This document shows positions 46,100-57,715 of a stretch of 64,000 nt of DNA, one piece after another. The number at the start of each line of letters is the position of its first letter. Position 1 is the first letter of the stretch. The stretch covers positions 1 to 64,000 of the forward strand of contig NW_026042754.1 of NCBI RefSeq assembly GCF_023856365.1. Direction: 5' to 3'. The notes under the pieces were generated by a model. The model searched no databases and had not been told where the DNA came from. It saw nothing but the letters and a program-made list of their open reading frames with translations. This DNA is from Brienomyrus brachyistius. Taxonomy: Eukaryota > Chordata > Actinopteri > Osteoglossiformes > Mormyridae. The translations under genes were made by a program, and so were the position numbers.

Positions 46100-47027
46100 G
46101 GCCACAACCGGGATTCGAACCCCGGTCTCCCGTGTGAAAGGCGGCGATCTTACCACTACACTATCCAGCAACTATATAATATAATATATATATATATATA
46201 TATTATAAGGGAGATTTACGGGAAAATACTAATACGGGAGGACGGCGGGAAAGAGAAGTAAAATACGGTAGTTTCCCGGCCAAAACGGGAGGCTCCAGTA
46301 TCCCTTACATTTTAAGACAGGAAATATAAAATAATATAAATTATATAAAATATAATATAAATATAAATATAAATATATAAAATATATAAAATATATTTTT
46401 GGCCACAACCGGGATTCGAACCCCGGTCTCCCGTGTGAAAGGCGGCGATCTTACCACTACACTATCCAGCAACTATATAACATAAGGGAGATTTACGGGA
46501 AAATACTAATACGGGAGGACGGCGGGAAAGAGAAGTAAAATACGGTAGTTTCCCGGCCAAAACGGGAGGCTCCAGTATCCCTTACATTTTAAGACAGGAA
46601 ATATAAAATAATATAAATTATATAAAATATAATATAAATATAAATATAAATATATAAAATATATAAAATATATTTTTGGCCACAACCGGGATTCGAACCC
46701 CGGTCTCCCGTGTGAAAGGCGGCGATCTTACCACTACACTATCCAGCAACTATATAATATAAGGGAGATTTACGGGAAAATACTAATACGGGAGGACGGC
46801 GGGAAAGAGAAGTAAAATACGGTAGTTTCCCGGCCAAAACGGGAGGCTCCAGTATCCCTTACATTTTAAGACAGGAAATATAAAATAATATAAATTATAT
46901 AAAATATAATATAAATATAAATATAAATACATAAAATATATAAAATATATTTTTGGCCACAACCGGGATTCGAACCCCGGTCTCCCGTGTGAAAGGCGGC
47001 GATCTTAACACTACACTATCCAGCAAC
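46100..47027 (-). repeat. Tandem array of tRNA-like units (four copies)
   Basis: Four nearly identical 73-nt tRNA-like sequences on the - strand at 46100-46172, 46401-46473, 46678-46750 and 46955-47027. Spacing is 301, 277 and 277 bp. Each has A-box (TAGTGTAGTGGTAAGA) and B-box (GGTTCGAATCC) promoter elements and an anticodon loop CTTTCAC (TTC, Glu-like), while the flanking stem resembles tRNA-Asp. The acceptor ends do not pair and the anticodon stem has two mismatches, so they are tRNA-derived pseudogenes or SINE heads, not functional tRNAs. Between them lies a conserved block with 'gggagatttacgggaaaata'. Confidence 0.75.
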
Positions 47028-47177
47028 TATATAATATAAGGGAGATTTACGGGAAAATACTAATACGGGAGGACGGCGGGAAAGAGAAGTAAAATACGGT
47101 AGTTTCCCGGCCAAAACGGGAGACTTGACAGCTATGGCTGTCTCTGGCCACGCCCCCTACAGTCGGTCCGGCCCCTG

Positions 47178-47627
47178 TTCGCGTGTTCGCGAAAACGACT
47201 TCATTTATTTTCTTATTGATTTATCGACAGACTTTTTAGACGTTATAATAACAACACTCTATTGATCCCCCTCTTACTGTCCATGATACACAATGACGAG
47301 ACACATGTTCACTAATGACGAGAACTATTCTATTTTTCATGCCGGGGGTCCTTCAAATCTTACATTTACAAATCTTGTTCTTGTTCTCTGCTTTCTCCTT
47401 TCTCGTTCCCGTAGATATATATTATTATACGGAGATTTACGGAGTCTTCAAAGACGGTCCGGCTCCAGCTCAAGGATCACTGTTGCTGTGGTGTAGATCA
47501 GCTGATCTGTAGTAGTCTTCTACGTACATCTTCTAGTAGACCTTCTGAGGGTACTTCACGCATTCTTGGTCGGAGGGTCCAGGTTTCCAGCTTAGCTTAT
47601 TTCTTATTTCTCAGGTCAGCTGCTCTT
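47178..47627. other. Unassigned segment with repeated module
   Basis: Starts with the 'gttcgcgaaaacgacttcat' module, followed by sequence without recognised coding content. Second copy at 56744-57193. Confidence 0.4.
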
Positions 47628-48135
47628 GTTTGGGATGTGCTTGACCGGCGTATACGACAGCGTGTACCAGTTCCCACTAATATCCAACAACTTCGCACAG
47701 CCATTGAAGAGGAGTGGACCAACATTCCACAGGCCACAATTGACAATCTGATAAACTCTATGCGAAGAAGATGTGTTGCATTGCATGAGGCAAATGGTGG
47801 TCACACCAGATACTGACCGGTTCTGAGTCCCCAGACCCCCAATAAAGCAAAAAACTGCACATTCCAGGGTGGCCTTTTATTGTGGGCAGTATAAGGTACA
47901 CCTGTGCACTACCCATGATGTCAGATCAGCATCTTGATGTGGCACACCTGTGAGGTGGGATGGATTATCTCAGCAAAGCAGAAGTGCTCACTATCACACA
48001 TTTAGACTGATTTGTGAGAAATGTTTGAGAGAAATGGTAATATTGTGTATCTGGAATGAATTGTAGGTCTTTAAGTCCATCTCATGAAAAATGGGAGCAG
48101 AAACAAGAGTGTTGCGTTTATATTTTTGTTCAGTA
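47628..48135 (+). mobile_element. Right half of the Tc1 element
   Basis: Equivalent to 35449-35956 of the Tc1 transposon: transposase C-terminus plus the right inverted repeat, ending 'tttgttcagta'. The left half is lost. Confidence 0.9.
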
Positions 48136-48149
48136 TAGAATAAGCCCAG

Positions 48150-50503
48150 ATTTATGTTTATTCAGTGGAGATAAGTACAACCTCTAAAGATAGGCCTACA
48201 CCCGTTTTGGCAGTGTCTCCGGATCCCATGACAAATAATGCCTTCAGTACATCCTCCTCAACCCACACTGAAAGCAGAAGTGCTATGGGCTTTGCAAACG
48301 GTTTGCCGACATCACTCCTATACGTCCAATGATGACATTCACACCGTCTCCAGGGTGATGTTCCCTGACTCGCAGGGTCACTTGTGGTAAAGATAAAACC
48401 GCTTTTCTTGCGCGATTTGGACTCGCTCCATATATTAAAAGGGAGCTTCGTTGTCATGTTTGACGTAAGTATGAACAGGACCATCAAAAGAAAACAACTG
48501 GATGTGCATGTCAGGTATTGGGTGAATTATGAGAATGGCTCTCGAGTGCAGTCCTGGTTCTGGGATCACAGTACATGAGCCACTCCACCGCTGAAGACTT
48601 ACTGGAGAAGTTTAAGGTAAGCCATTCAATAACATTTAAACTCATTAACGAACCCATGATTTTTAAATATCCATGGTTTATCTTTACATGTGTTTAAATG
48701 GGAGAACCATATTTATTGGTAAGCATATTTTAAAGATTTTATTGCTGCTTCATGGCTTTTGCTGCAAAAAAAATAGTTCATTGAGGAAATAGAATGTTTA
48801 AGTGTTGTGTAGCAACATGTACAGCTGTTGTACAGGCAAAAACTCTGGCTCAGTCCAAAGGAGGTGGATATAGGAATGGCTGTCATCAAGGTGGGACTTC
48901 TGTGAATTCACTGGTATCTTTACATACAAATGTATCAAACAATTGTGAAGTAAAAAATATGTGAATAACATGGAGTTTGAGCTGGTTTGATATGTACAGC
49001 TGAGGTAGTGTTAACCTTGGGCTGAGTGTGCAGAAAGATTCTGGAAATTTGACAAACCATCTTTTTGTCAGAGACAGTCAGGAGCCAAAGGCAGTGGAAG
49101 TGACCTTGGTGTCCTTCAGATTAAAAAAAATTGCCAGATTGTGCTCTCAAAAATGTGCAAAAAGGCCTTGGATAAATGCCCTCTGAAGTACTCGATTGTA
49201 CATGAGATGACGTGCTTGGACCCAAACAAAATGCACACCAGCCAGATAACTGCCAGCAGAAAAGGAGAAATCTCATGCAGAAGTTTGCGCAGGAGAATCG
49301 GTTGGCAGGCAGGATATCTGCTGGTAAATCATAGGATAAGAATAGGATAGTTCAGAATATTATTTTTAAATTATGCTTTTCTTTTTTCACATCTAACTGA
49401 ATCAGGGACGGATTACAAACCGGGTTAGCGGGGCCGCTGCCCAGGGGCCCTTGGGGTGCAGGGGGCCCGTGGGCCCCAAGCCCAAAACAATTTGCAACGC
49501 TTATCAGCAATGTATTTTCGTTTGTCTATTTTAGAGGGCCTACATTCTTTGATCCTCTGCCTACAAGGTCCCCTGACCCTATAGGGAGGGTGTTTGGCTG
49601 CCAAGGGCCCTTGACTTGTGGTGGTTGTGGTGGTGGTGCAGGTGGTGGTGGTGGGGGGGGGCCTCGCGAACGTTTTACCCAGGGGCCCACACAACCCATA
49701 ATCCGTCCCTGAACTGAATAGTGTTAACACGTAGATTTTAGCAGTATTTAGAAGACCGACTCTTGGTGTTTGAAAAGAAGCATCAGCCCAGTTATATTTT
49801 CTTTGATGAGCCTAGAGATATCTCAAGATTAAATTAAAATGATTGCACATTTATGGTATCATAGGAAAATTGGGTTATAAATCACTTTCCTATTCTACAT
49901 GTGATTCTGTGTATTGACATTGTTGATCTGCATCTAATCTACTGTAATTAATGTAATTACAGGTGATGCAATATCCCAGCAGTCTGATAATCACCTGCAC
50001 AATGAGGCAAAAGGCTTGGATTTTATATCCTTCATTCCTTCAGCACCATCCAAAGTTGATGTCTTTTTACATCAAAAAGTTAGTGGGCCTTATCCTGACC
50101 TCTGGATGTTCTGCAAGAACTTGCTGCTGCTGTCCTATGGGCAAGCCGAAGTGGAACGAATAGAGGTGGAGACCTGCAACTTATCAGAGGAAACAGTTGT
50201 TGCACAGAGGCTTATATGCGACCATGTCAGAGTGTGTGGGGGAGCAACCAAAGCGCCTCTGACCAAAGGTGAAAGATGAGCGAAAAGCAAAAAAGAAAAC
50301 TTGAGGAACTCAAGAGGAAGAGAGTCTCACTGGAAAGTGTATGTGAGAGTTTACAAAAGGATGCTGAGCACATGGCAGAGGAAGCAGAGAGTGCTGCTGG
50401 AACCAAAAGGGCAACATTACTTACCAAGTCCAATACTCTGAGCCGACGAGCGAAGGAGGAGAAAGAGCAGTTGGTGGTCTTAAATGCAGATACTGAAGAA
50501 TAG
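48150..50503 (+). pseudogene. Decayed hAT-like transposase gene
   Basis: Scattered + strand frames line up in order. About 48395-48600 reads LARFGLAPYIKREL, then FVVMFDVSMNR and LDVHVRYW, then after a frameshift MSHSTAEDLLEKFK before GTAAGC. About 49738-49850 reads QYLEDRLLVFEKKHQPSYIF. 50016-50270 reads VSGPYPDLWMFCKNLLLLSY and GQAEVER, which resembles the hAT C-terminal dimerisation domain, but the FS-type residues expected after ER are missing. A 75-codon coiled-coil-like frame (50276-50503) closes the gene. The protein breaks repeatedly, and a hAT MITE is inserted at 49403. It could descend from a transposon or a domesticated gene of that family. Confidence 0.5.
49403..49711. mobile_element. 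309-bp hAT MITE
   Basis: 13-bp terminal inverted repeats CAGGGACGGATTA / TAATCCGTCCCTG and an exact 8-bp target duplication 'aactgaat' at 49395-49402 and 49712-49719. The interior is GC-rich with a GGT-repeat tract. Non-coding. Confidence 0.93.
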
Positions 50504-51479
50504 GCTACTGAACTGTGACTCCTAACACATCAAGAGTGAATCGGTGGAAACAAAAATATTTAGGTTCTTTGCATTTTTGGAGTATTTTACTTTCTGTGCC
50601 TGTTTGTACATTGTTCACAGCCATAATACTTTATAATTACAAGGTAGTTTTATGTTAGAGCTCTTGCTCCAATAAATATGTGCCTTGTAATTAACTAAAT
50701 TCTAGGCTATTCAGTTTTTTTTGCCCTCGTGATGGTCGTGGGTTGTGAAAAAAGCCTTCTTCTTAGGGGTACCGCTGGGGCCAGCCGGGCGTATGTCGTG
50801 GCTTCAGTGAGTACTTATGTTTGTCATGCTGCCTGTGTACTTTATAGCGGCACAACATATTTCTGCAAATTGCATGCGTCAAATTGTCTGTCTCTCTTAA
50901 AAAATATGAAGTGTCACCAAAATTTTAAACGGGGAATCAATCTCAATGAAAAATATTCGTCAAGTAACGTTTCTAAAATAATATAGACATACTAATAATT
51001 ATATATTAATAAATCGGATGAACGATGCATCCCAAATTGTATCCGCTGCGCACTTCTTAATCAGGGCAATCGCATCGTGGAGGTTTCTGCAGACGCCCAA
51101 AAAGACTTACTTAAGAAAACTGTTGCATGATAATTTGTACCATTTTCAAGGGTGGGGGGCGTGCAGTAGATGCCCCCTTTATTTTTGTGCTTCTGCCGTT
51201 CAAACCGAGCAGCACTGAGTTTGTCATGGCACCTGACGCCAAATCTACTGCTTAGCTGCTACAGACAGAACTATCTTCAAATCACCACTAGGGGGTGTCA
51301 ATGCTGCAGCTTCGTTCTATGGTTGATCTTTTTCAAAGACAGTTTTTTTTCTCTCTCTCCACATAATCAACTTAACTGATTAGCGTGCTTTCATAGTAAT
51401 GGTTTTTAATCCGTGTTAATCTTCTGAACAATGACTAGTAAAGGTTCTATGAGGTTGTCCTACTTACTATGGATTTTAA
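50504..51479. other. Intergenic, nothing recognised
   Basis: No family identified; the same sequence lies at 60070-61045. Confidence 0.4.
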
Positions 51480-52045
51480 GTTTTTTATCAAGGTGTTAAA
51501 ACGTACCACAGTTGCCAGTCCTGTGTTTTATGTCTAGCAATTTGTACAGTTTCTTCAGTATAAACACATGCCATGATCTGTGAGAATCTCCTCCAGAACT
51601 CTGCATTTCCTCAAGATCTTTTTGTAATATTGCATCATGGCACTGCTCAGAACAACACAGATGGTGCATAACAACACAAGGGAGTACAAGACAACATGGT
51701 GCAGAAACAGTGCGATACAAAGCAGGACAAAACTGGATGATACGTGGTCAGTGGTGGATAAAGTGCAGTAACAGCTGTACAGTGCAGCTGCCGTGGAAAT
51801 GACTGTTACAGGGGATGCAAAAGCTGCAGGTTTGAATTGTTTGGCGAATGAAGCTGTTCATGAATCTGCTAGTCAGTGTTTGTGGATGGTGGTCAGAGTC
51901 CTGGATTATAGACTGAACCTTGTTACTGTGGCAGTTAAAGTACAGCTGGTCAATGGAGGGCAGTTCAGTGCGAATGATGTTCTTAACAGACTTCGCAATG
52001 TACTGCCTTCCTGTCATGTGGCTCCACCATACCATAGTACTACTG
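51480..52045 (-). mobile_element. LINE ORF2 C-terminus and 3' UTR
   Basis: The - strand reads MTGRQYIAKSVKNIIRTELP and SIIQDSDHHPQTLTSRFMNS, resembling the C-terminal region of fish LINE ORF2, with stops further on. Second copy at 61046-61611. Confidence 0.45.
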
Positions 52046-53065
52046 TAAGAACTAGGGATGTAACGATACATTCAACTCACCATTTGATACGATTCACGAT
52101 TCTGAGTTCACGATACAATTTTCTCATTTTTTGCAGAATGAGCTGCAGACAAATATATTCAAAAATATTCTTATATTTATCTTTCTGAACTGTTGACACT
52201 GTTGTGAACAGTGCAACTGAATTTGAATAAAATACTGTTGAAAAAAATCCCAAATCAAAATAAGTAAATAAAAAAAAATAAATCAAATAAATAAGCTAAG
52301 GTTTGCATGTGCAGCTTTTTAGCGTGCTTTGCCCTTTTAATAATCTTCACTCAGCTCACGGTGGTGCCAGTGGACCTGTTTGTGTATGTTATCAGTCTAT
52401 TACAATGTTTGCATGCAGTTTATGTCTTGTCTGTGCTTTTCTCGCTGTTTCCTCCTCGTTTGTGATTACCGGAAAGCTAATATGCTGCCACACCGCCAAT
52501 TGAAGATCGGGCGGTGCGTCCATCCATCCATTTTCTGAAACCACTTAATCCCAACTGAGATCGCGGGGGAGACCGGAGCCTATCCCGGGAACAAGGGGCG
52601 CAGACAGGAACCAAGCCCAGGCAGTCACCTACACACCGCAGGTCGCACACACTCACACAACTACAGGGCCAATTTAGACTCACCAGTCAACCTATCCTGC
52701 ATGCTTTTGGACCGTGGGAGGAACCTGGAGTCCCCGGCGAAAACGGGGAGAGCATGCGAACTCCACACAGAAAGGGCCCTGGACCGAAGCCAGCACTAAC
52801 CACTGTGCCGTCCTCAGTTTCAAATTCATTCATCATCTCGCGTTCGCTCAAAACCAAAAACTGACGTACGATGTCGACGTGATACGCAGTGACATCTGAC
52901 GTCAAACTCACATTGTGAAATCAAATGTAATATTACACCAGTTTTTCTGTTAAAGTACTGTGAAGTACTCCTACAATAGTGATTCATTTTCCACATCAGC
53001 CGGTTTAAATCTTCATGCATTTGCACCGATTTTTAACTGATTTGTGATTCATCATTACATGCCAG
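52045..53065. mobile_element. Non-autonomous DNA transposon with nested SINE
   Basis: Left end 'ctagggatgtaacgatacat' and right end 'gtgattcatcattacatgcc' are imperfect inverted partners, a frequent fish hAT-like repeat. A reversed SINE-like repeat starting 'gtccatccatccattttctg' sits inside at about 52517-52830. Second copy at 61611-62631. Confidence 0.5.
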
Positions 53066-53383
53066 GGCCAGCAGCTCTGCATGGCTCGACCCTCATAAAC
53101 ATTCTCCACACATGCTGTTCAGGCAGTGGCCACAGAAATTCCCCCAGTGAACTTTATGCTTTCTGTCGGAGAGTATGCTGTGTTCTGGCCTTAAACCCTG
53201 CATACTACTTTGCAGACTTTGATCCTCTTAACAACAATTGGCATTTCTGGTGGCTGAATATCCATCCATCCGTCATCCAACTGCATGCTTAAAAGCTGTG
53301 AATAATAGTAATAATTCTTAAAATTGCAACTATCTAGAATTTCAGCCTAGTTACTCAGCTAAATTACTATTTAAACCTAGAAT
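53066..53383. other. Short region with one open frame, unassigned
   Basis: A + strand frame (53044-53292) reads ELYAFCRRVCCVLALNPAYY and FADFDPLNNNWHFWWLN, which looks protein-like but was not assigned to a family. Duplicated at 62610-62858. Confidence 0.3.
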
Positions 53384-53393
53384 AATTTCTATA

Positions 53394-53750
53394 AGGGGCG
53401 GCATGGTGGTGCAGTGGTTAGCACTGTCGCCTCACACCTCTGGGACCCGGGTTCGTGTCTCCGCCTGGGTCACATGTGTGTGGAGTTTGCATGTTCTCCC
53501 CATGTCGTTGTGGGGTTTCCTCTGGGTACTCCGGTTTCCCCCCACAGTCCAAAAACATGCTGGGGCTAATTGGAGTTGCTGAATTGCCCGTAGGTGTGTG
53601 TGTGTGAGTGGATGGTGTGTGAGTGTGCCCTGCGATGGGCTGGCCCCCCATCCTGGGTTGTTCCCTGCCTCGTGCCCATTGATTCTGGGATAGGCTCCGG
53701 ACCCCCCGCGACCCAATAGGATAAGCGGTTTGGAAAATGGATGGATGGAT
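53394..53750 (+). mobile_element. Full-length GGAT-tailed SINE with 10-bp target duplication
   Basis: Same family as 44052-44413. Exact direct repeat 'aatttctata' at 53384-53393 and 53751-53760. Confidence 0.9.
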
Positions 53751-53760
53751 AATTTCTATA

Positions 53761-54899
53761 TGTGTGATAGAATCAAAAAATATTTTGTTTTACATATAAA
53801 TCTTCACAAGGTGTATTACACATGGTATTCCCCAGACACCGCCACCCCAACAGATGCTTTGTTTGTTAAGACAATAGCTCAGAAAGTGGTTGATCGATCT
53901 TTTGCAGCTTTTACCAAGGTTTGTACAAGCCAAAATTAAATTTTGAAACGGATCCCTGCCACACCCTGCCCTCCTGAACCTCCCGTTTCCTCCCTAGTGT
54001 GGTATAACGTGCCATGCCTGTTCCGCGTTTGTTTTACCTCTCCTTCCTGCCCTTGTGTTACTCATTTCAGGTGCCTCTAGTTTGCTCCCTGCTTAGCCTT
54101 GTATAAATGTGCTTCTCAGTCCTGCCTTTAATGTTGCTGCTGCTGTTTGCCTGTGTGTTCTTCCCTGCTTATGATTCCCCCGTGATCCAGTTGTGATCCA
54201 GTTGTCTTCATATCATGTATTCACATTCCTCAGCTGAGAGTGAACAAAGTTCTGTGGAAAGTATCTGACTACAGATAGACTTTCACCCAGTTCTCTGCGG
54301 GAGCTCTGATTACAGAGTGACTCCCCGACTACTTCTGAAGCCCTTCCTTAAGTATCCAGACCAGGTGATGGCATGTTTCTGAAGACTGACTAATTTCGGT
54401 CAATGGTTAATTTTAGGGGCATTGCTGACCTTGGTTCTCAAGTCCCCAGCCAATCAGATCACTTTAGGGGGTGGTTGTAATTCCCTTGTTCTACCATGAG
54501 AGAATCTCTCTCAGTTTGGTGGGTTGAGCCGAAGTTTCTGTATTTCTCTTAGGAAAAGCTATACTGCCTTAAATCTGAGAGTATAATACTCCTCGTCTCA
54601 TGCCTATTCAAACGAGACCAAACATGCGTGTATTTGTCCCTAACATCTATGTGTGCTGAGTTATCCTGTTTATAGTGGAAAAGGTGTCTGTGTCTGGAGG
54701 CTGACAGCTGTTGTTGCTGTGGATTGATTGTGGAACTCTGGTCACTCCGGGGGTGAAAGGTCTTGCTTTTTCTGTGCTGCTCCAGTTATTCCTATCCAGT
54801 CTCTCAGGAGCCGGCAGGCCTTTGCCTTCCTTAAAAGGGGTGGTTTGACGAGTTGAGTCCAGTCTTGCCTGGGCCAGCGGAGCTCTGAAATAGACTGAT
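53761..54899. other. Unassigned region
   Basis: An exon-like stretch at about 53810-53918 (TDALFVKTIAQKVVDRSFAA) is followed by a GT; no family recognised. The remainder is non-coding and repeat-like. Confidence 0.3.
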
Positions 54900-56200
54900 G
54901 CAGGCTGATCAGAGTTGGGGCCTGCAGGACCTATAAGTTTTATGTCCTTACAGAATGTAAGTGGCATCATACTAAACTAGTGGTGTTCGAACTAGCATGG
55001 AAAGAGGCTATGGGTAGCTACAAAAAGGCTCTTAGTGCCGCCAAATCATCTAGTATCTATCAGAACTAATTGAAATAAACAAAAATAATCCTAGATTCCT
55101 ATTTACTATGGTGTCCAAGCTGACTAATAACCAGACCACTGGTTATTTTCCAGTGACGACTTTATGAAACTTTTTGACCAAAAATATGCTCAATTAAACA
55201 GAACATTTTGAATATTGAATATTGGTTAACCAGTCAGAACTGATGTACTTAATTTTATCTTCAAATTCATCTACTTGTATGCTAGAACCTGTTCCATCAA
55301 AATTATTCAGCGATGCTCCCAGCATTGATTGAACCGCTACTAGCAATAGTTAAACTAAAACATATAATCATATTACCCCAATTTTATCTTCACTGCACTG
55401 GCTGCCAGTTAGATTTCGTGTTGACTACAAAACACTGCTCTTAACCTATAAAGCTGTAAATGGTCTTGCACCGCAGTATGTGAGTGACCTCATTTGCGTT
55501 CCGAATCATACACTTAGATGACGAGATGGAGGTATTCTATCCGTACCCAGAATAAAGAACATTACCTTTGGGGGAAGAGCATTTGCTCATAAAGCACCAC
55601 AGCTATGGAATAAACTTCCTATTAGTGTTCGGAACTCAGACACAATCTCTGCTTTTAAGTCAAGGCTTAAGATGTACCTCTTTCGCCAGTCTTTTGGATA
55701 GTTAAATCTTCTTTTCTAAGGTGAATGGGAAATCTGGAGGTTCATAGTTATTTGAGATTGAAGGGGAAAGGGGGGATTGGTGCTGTCGTCCTGCCACTCT
55801 CGCCGATCACTTAAGCTGTGGATGGGAGGTGGCTTGACGCCAAAACCTCTGTAAACCCTCATGCCTGTGCTTCCTTCCAGGTCACTCTTTTAGGCAGGCT
55901 GTCATAGTTGCTTTAGTCCTGCCGGTTAGGTGTAGGGCAATAACTCTTCTCCATCTTCTCTTTTTCGAGCTGATACCGAGCCGACTACACCGTGTGAACC
56001 CGCACCTGGACTCCTGGATATAACTACATGAAACCAACTGGGACTTTATAACTATATGAACTCTAATGAATGTCAATGTAAATGCAGTTTCATGCTCCTT
56101 GGTCGCCCAGAGGAGGATGGGGTCCCCTTCTGAGTCTAGGTTCCACTCAAGGTTTCTTCCTGCTAGAGGGAGTTTCCTTGCCACTGTCGCCTCAGGCTTT
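54900..56200 (+). mobile_element. L2-like LINE with internal deletion
   Basis: About 54995-55130 reads YKKALSAAKSS and a decayed downstream block from the endonuclease-RT linker. After a deletion of the RT core, 55390-55700 reads HWLPVRFRVDYKTLLLTYKA, NGLAPQYVSDLI, LWNKLPISVRN and FKSRLKMYLFRQSF, the ORF2 C-terminus. The 3' UTR runs to about 56200, where copy 2 of the segmental duplication begins. Confidence 0.72.
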
Positions 56201-56243
56201 TAAATATAAATATAAATATATAAAATATATAAAATATATTTTT

Positions 56244-56593
56244 GGCCACAACCGGGATTCGAACCCCGGTCTCCCGTGTGAAAGGCGGCGATCTTACCAC
56301 TACACTATCCAGCAACTATATAATATAAGGGAGATTTACGGGAAAATACTAATACGGGAGGACGGCGGGAAAGAGAAGTAAAATACGGTAGTTTCCCGGC
56401 CAAAACGGGAGGCTCCAGTATCCCTTACATTTTAAGACAGGAAATATAAAATAATATAAATTATATAAAATATAATATAAATATAAATATAAATATATAA
56501 AATATATAAAATATATTTTTGGCCACAACCGGGATTCGAACCCCGGTCTCCCGTGTGAAAGGCGGCGATCTTACCACTACACTATCCAGCAAC
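56244..56593 (-). repeat. tRNA-like units (two copies)
   Basis: Minus-strand tRNA-like sequences at 56244-56316 and 56521-56593, 277 bp apart, equivalent to the third and fourth units of copy 1. Confidence 0.75.
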
Positions 56594-57193
56594 TATATAA
56601 TATAAGGGAGATTTACGGGAAAATACTAATACGGGAGGACGGCGGGAAAGAGAAGTAAAATACGGTAGTTTCCCGGCCAAAACGGGAGACTTGACAGCTA
56701 TGGCTGTCTCTGGCCACGCCCCCTACAGTCGGTCCGGCCCCTGTTCGCGTGTTCGCGAAAACGACTTCATTTATTTTCTTATTGATTTATCGACAGACTT
56801 TTTAGACGTTATAATAACAACACTCTATTGATCCCCCTCTTACTGTCCATGATACACAATGACGAGACACATGTTCACTAATGACGAGAACTATTCTATT
56901 TTTCATGCCGGGGGTCCTTCAAATCTTACATTTACAAATCTTGTTCTTGTTCTCTGCTTTCTCCTTTCTCGTTCCCGTAGATATATATTATTATACGGAG
57001 ATTTACGGAGTCTTCAAAGACGGTCCGGCTCCAGCTCAAGGATCACTGTTGCTGTGGTGTAGATCAGCTGATCTGTAGTAGTCTTCTACGTACATCTTCT
57101 AGTAGACCTTCTGAGGGTACTTCACGCATTCTTGGTCGGAGGGTCCAGGTTTCCAGCTTAGCTTATTTCTTATTTCTCAGGTCAGCTGCTCTT

Positions 57194-57701
57194 GTTTGGG
57201 ATGTGCTTGACCGGCGTATACGACAGCGTGTACCAGTTCCCACTAATATCCAACAACTTCGCACAGCCATTGAAGAGGAGTGGACCAACATTCCACAGGC
57301 CACAATTGACAATCTGATAAACTCTATGCGAAGAAGATGTGTTGCATTGCATGAGGCAAATGGTGGTCACACCAGATACTGACCGGTTCTGAGTCCCCAG
57401 ACCCCCAATAAAGCAAAAAACTGCACATTCCAGGGTGGCCTTTTATTGTGGGCAGTATAAGGTACACCTGTGCACTACCCATGATGTCAGATCAGCATCT
57501 TGATGTGGCACACCTGTGAGGTGGGATGGATTATCTCAGCAAAGCAGAAGTGCTCACTATCACACATTTAGACTGATTTGTGAGAAATGTTTGAGAGAAA
57601 TGGTAATATTGTGTATCTGGAATGAATTGTAGGTCTTTAAGTCCATCTCATGAAAAATGGGAGCAGAAACAAGAGTGTTGCGTTTATATTTTTGTTCAGT
57701 A
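57194..57701 (+). mobile_element. Right half of the Tc1 element, duplicate
   Basis: Second copy of 47628-48135, within segmental copy 2. Confidence 0.9.
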
Positions 57702-57715
57702 TAGAATAAGCCCAG

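Larger units (their letters stand above)
46640..56205 (+). repeat. 9,566-bp segmental duplication, copy 1
   Basis: Everything from the AT-rich linker before the third tRNA-like unit recurs head to tail from 56206. Corresponding points such as 47293/56859 and 49403/58969 are 9,566 bp apart. Only a few differences were noticed over about 7.8 kb: two base changes in the last tRNA-like unit and its linker, and one inserted base at about 63097. Confidence 0.95.

Noticed and set aside
46100..46172. Functional tRNA-Glu(TTC)
   Set aside because: Acceptor ends do not pair, the anticodon stem has mismatches, and the T stem contains a G-G mismatch; the copies are embedded in a repeated unit.
47293..47512. 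Two overlapping 65-67-residue frames
   Set aside because: Duplicated with the 9.6-kb block, no recognisable domain, and overlapping frames of equal length suggest chance.
49425..49730. Thr-rich 101-residue frame on the - strand
   Set aside because: Lies wholly within the 309-bp hAT MITE and derives from its GGT-repeat tract.
51793..52188. 131-residue + strand frame
   Set aside because: Runs antisense to a LINE ORF2 fragment and then into a DNA transposon end; no domain seen.
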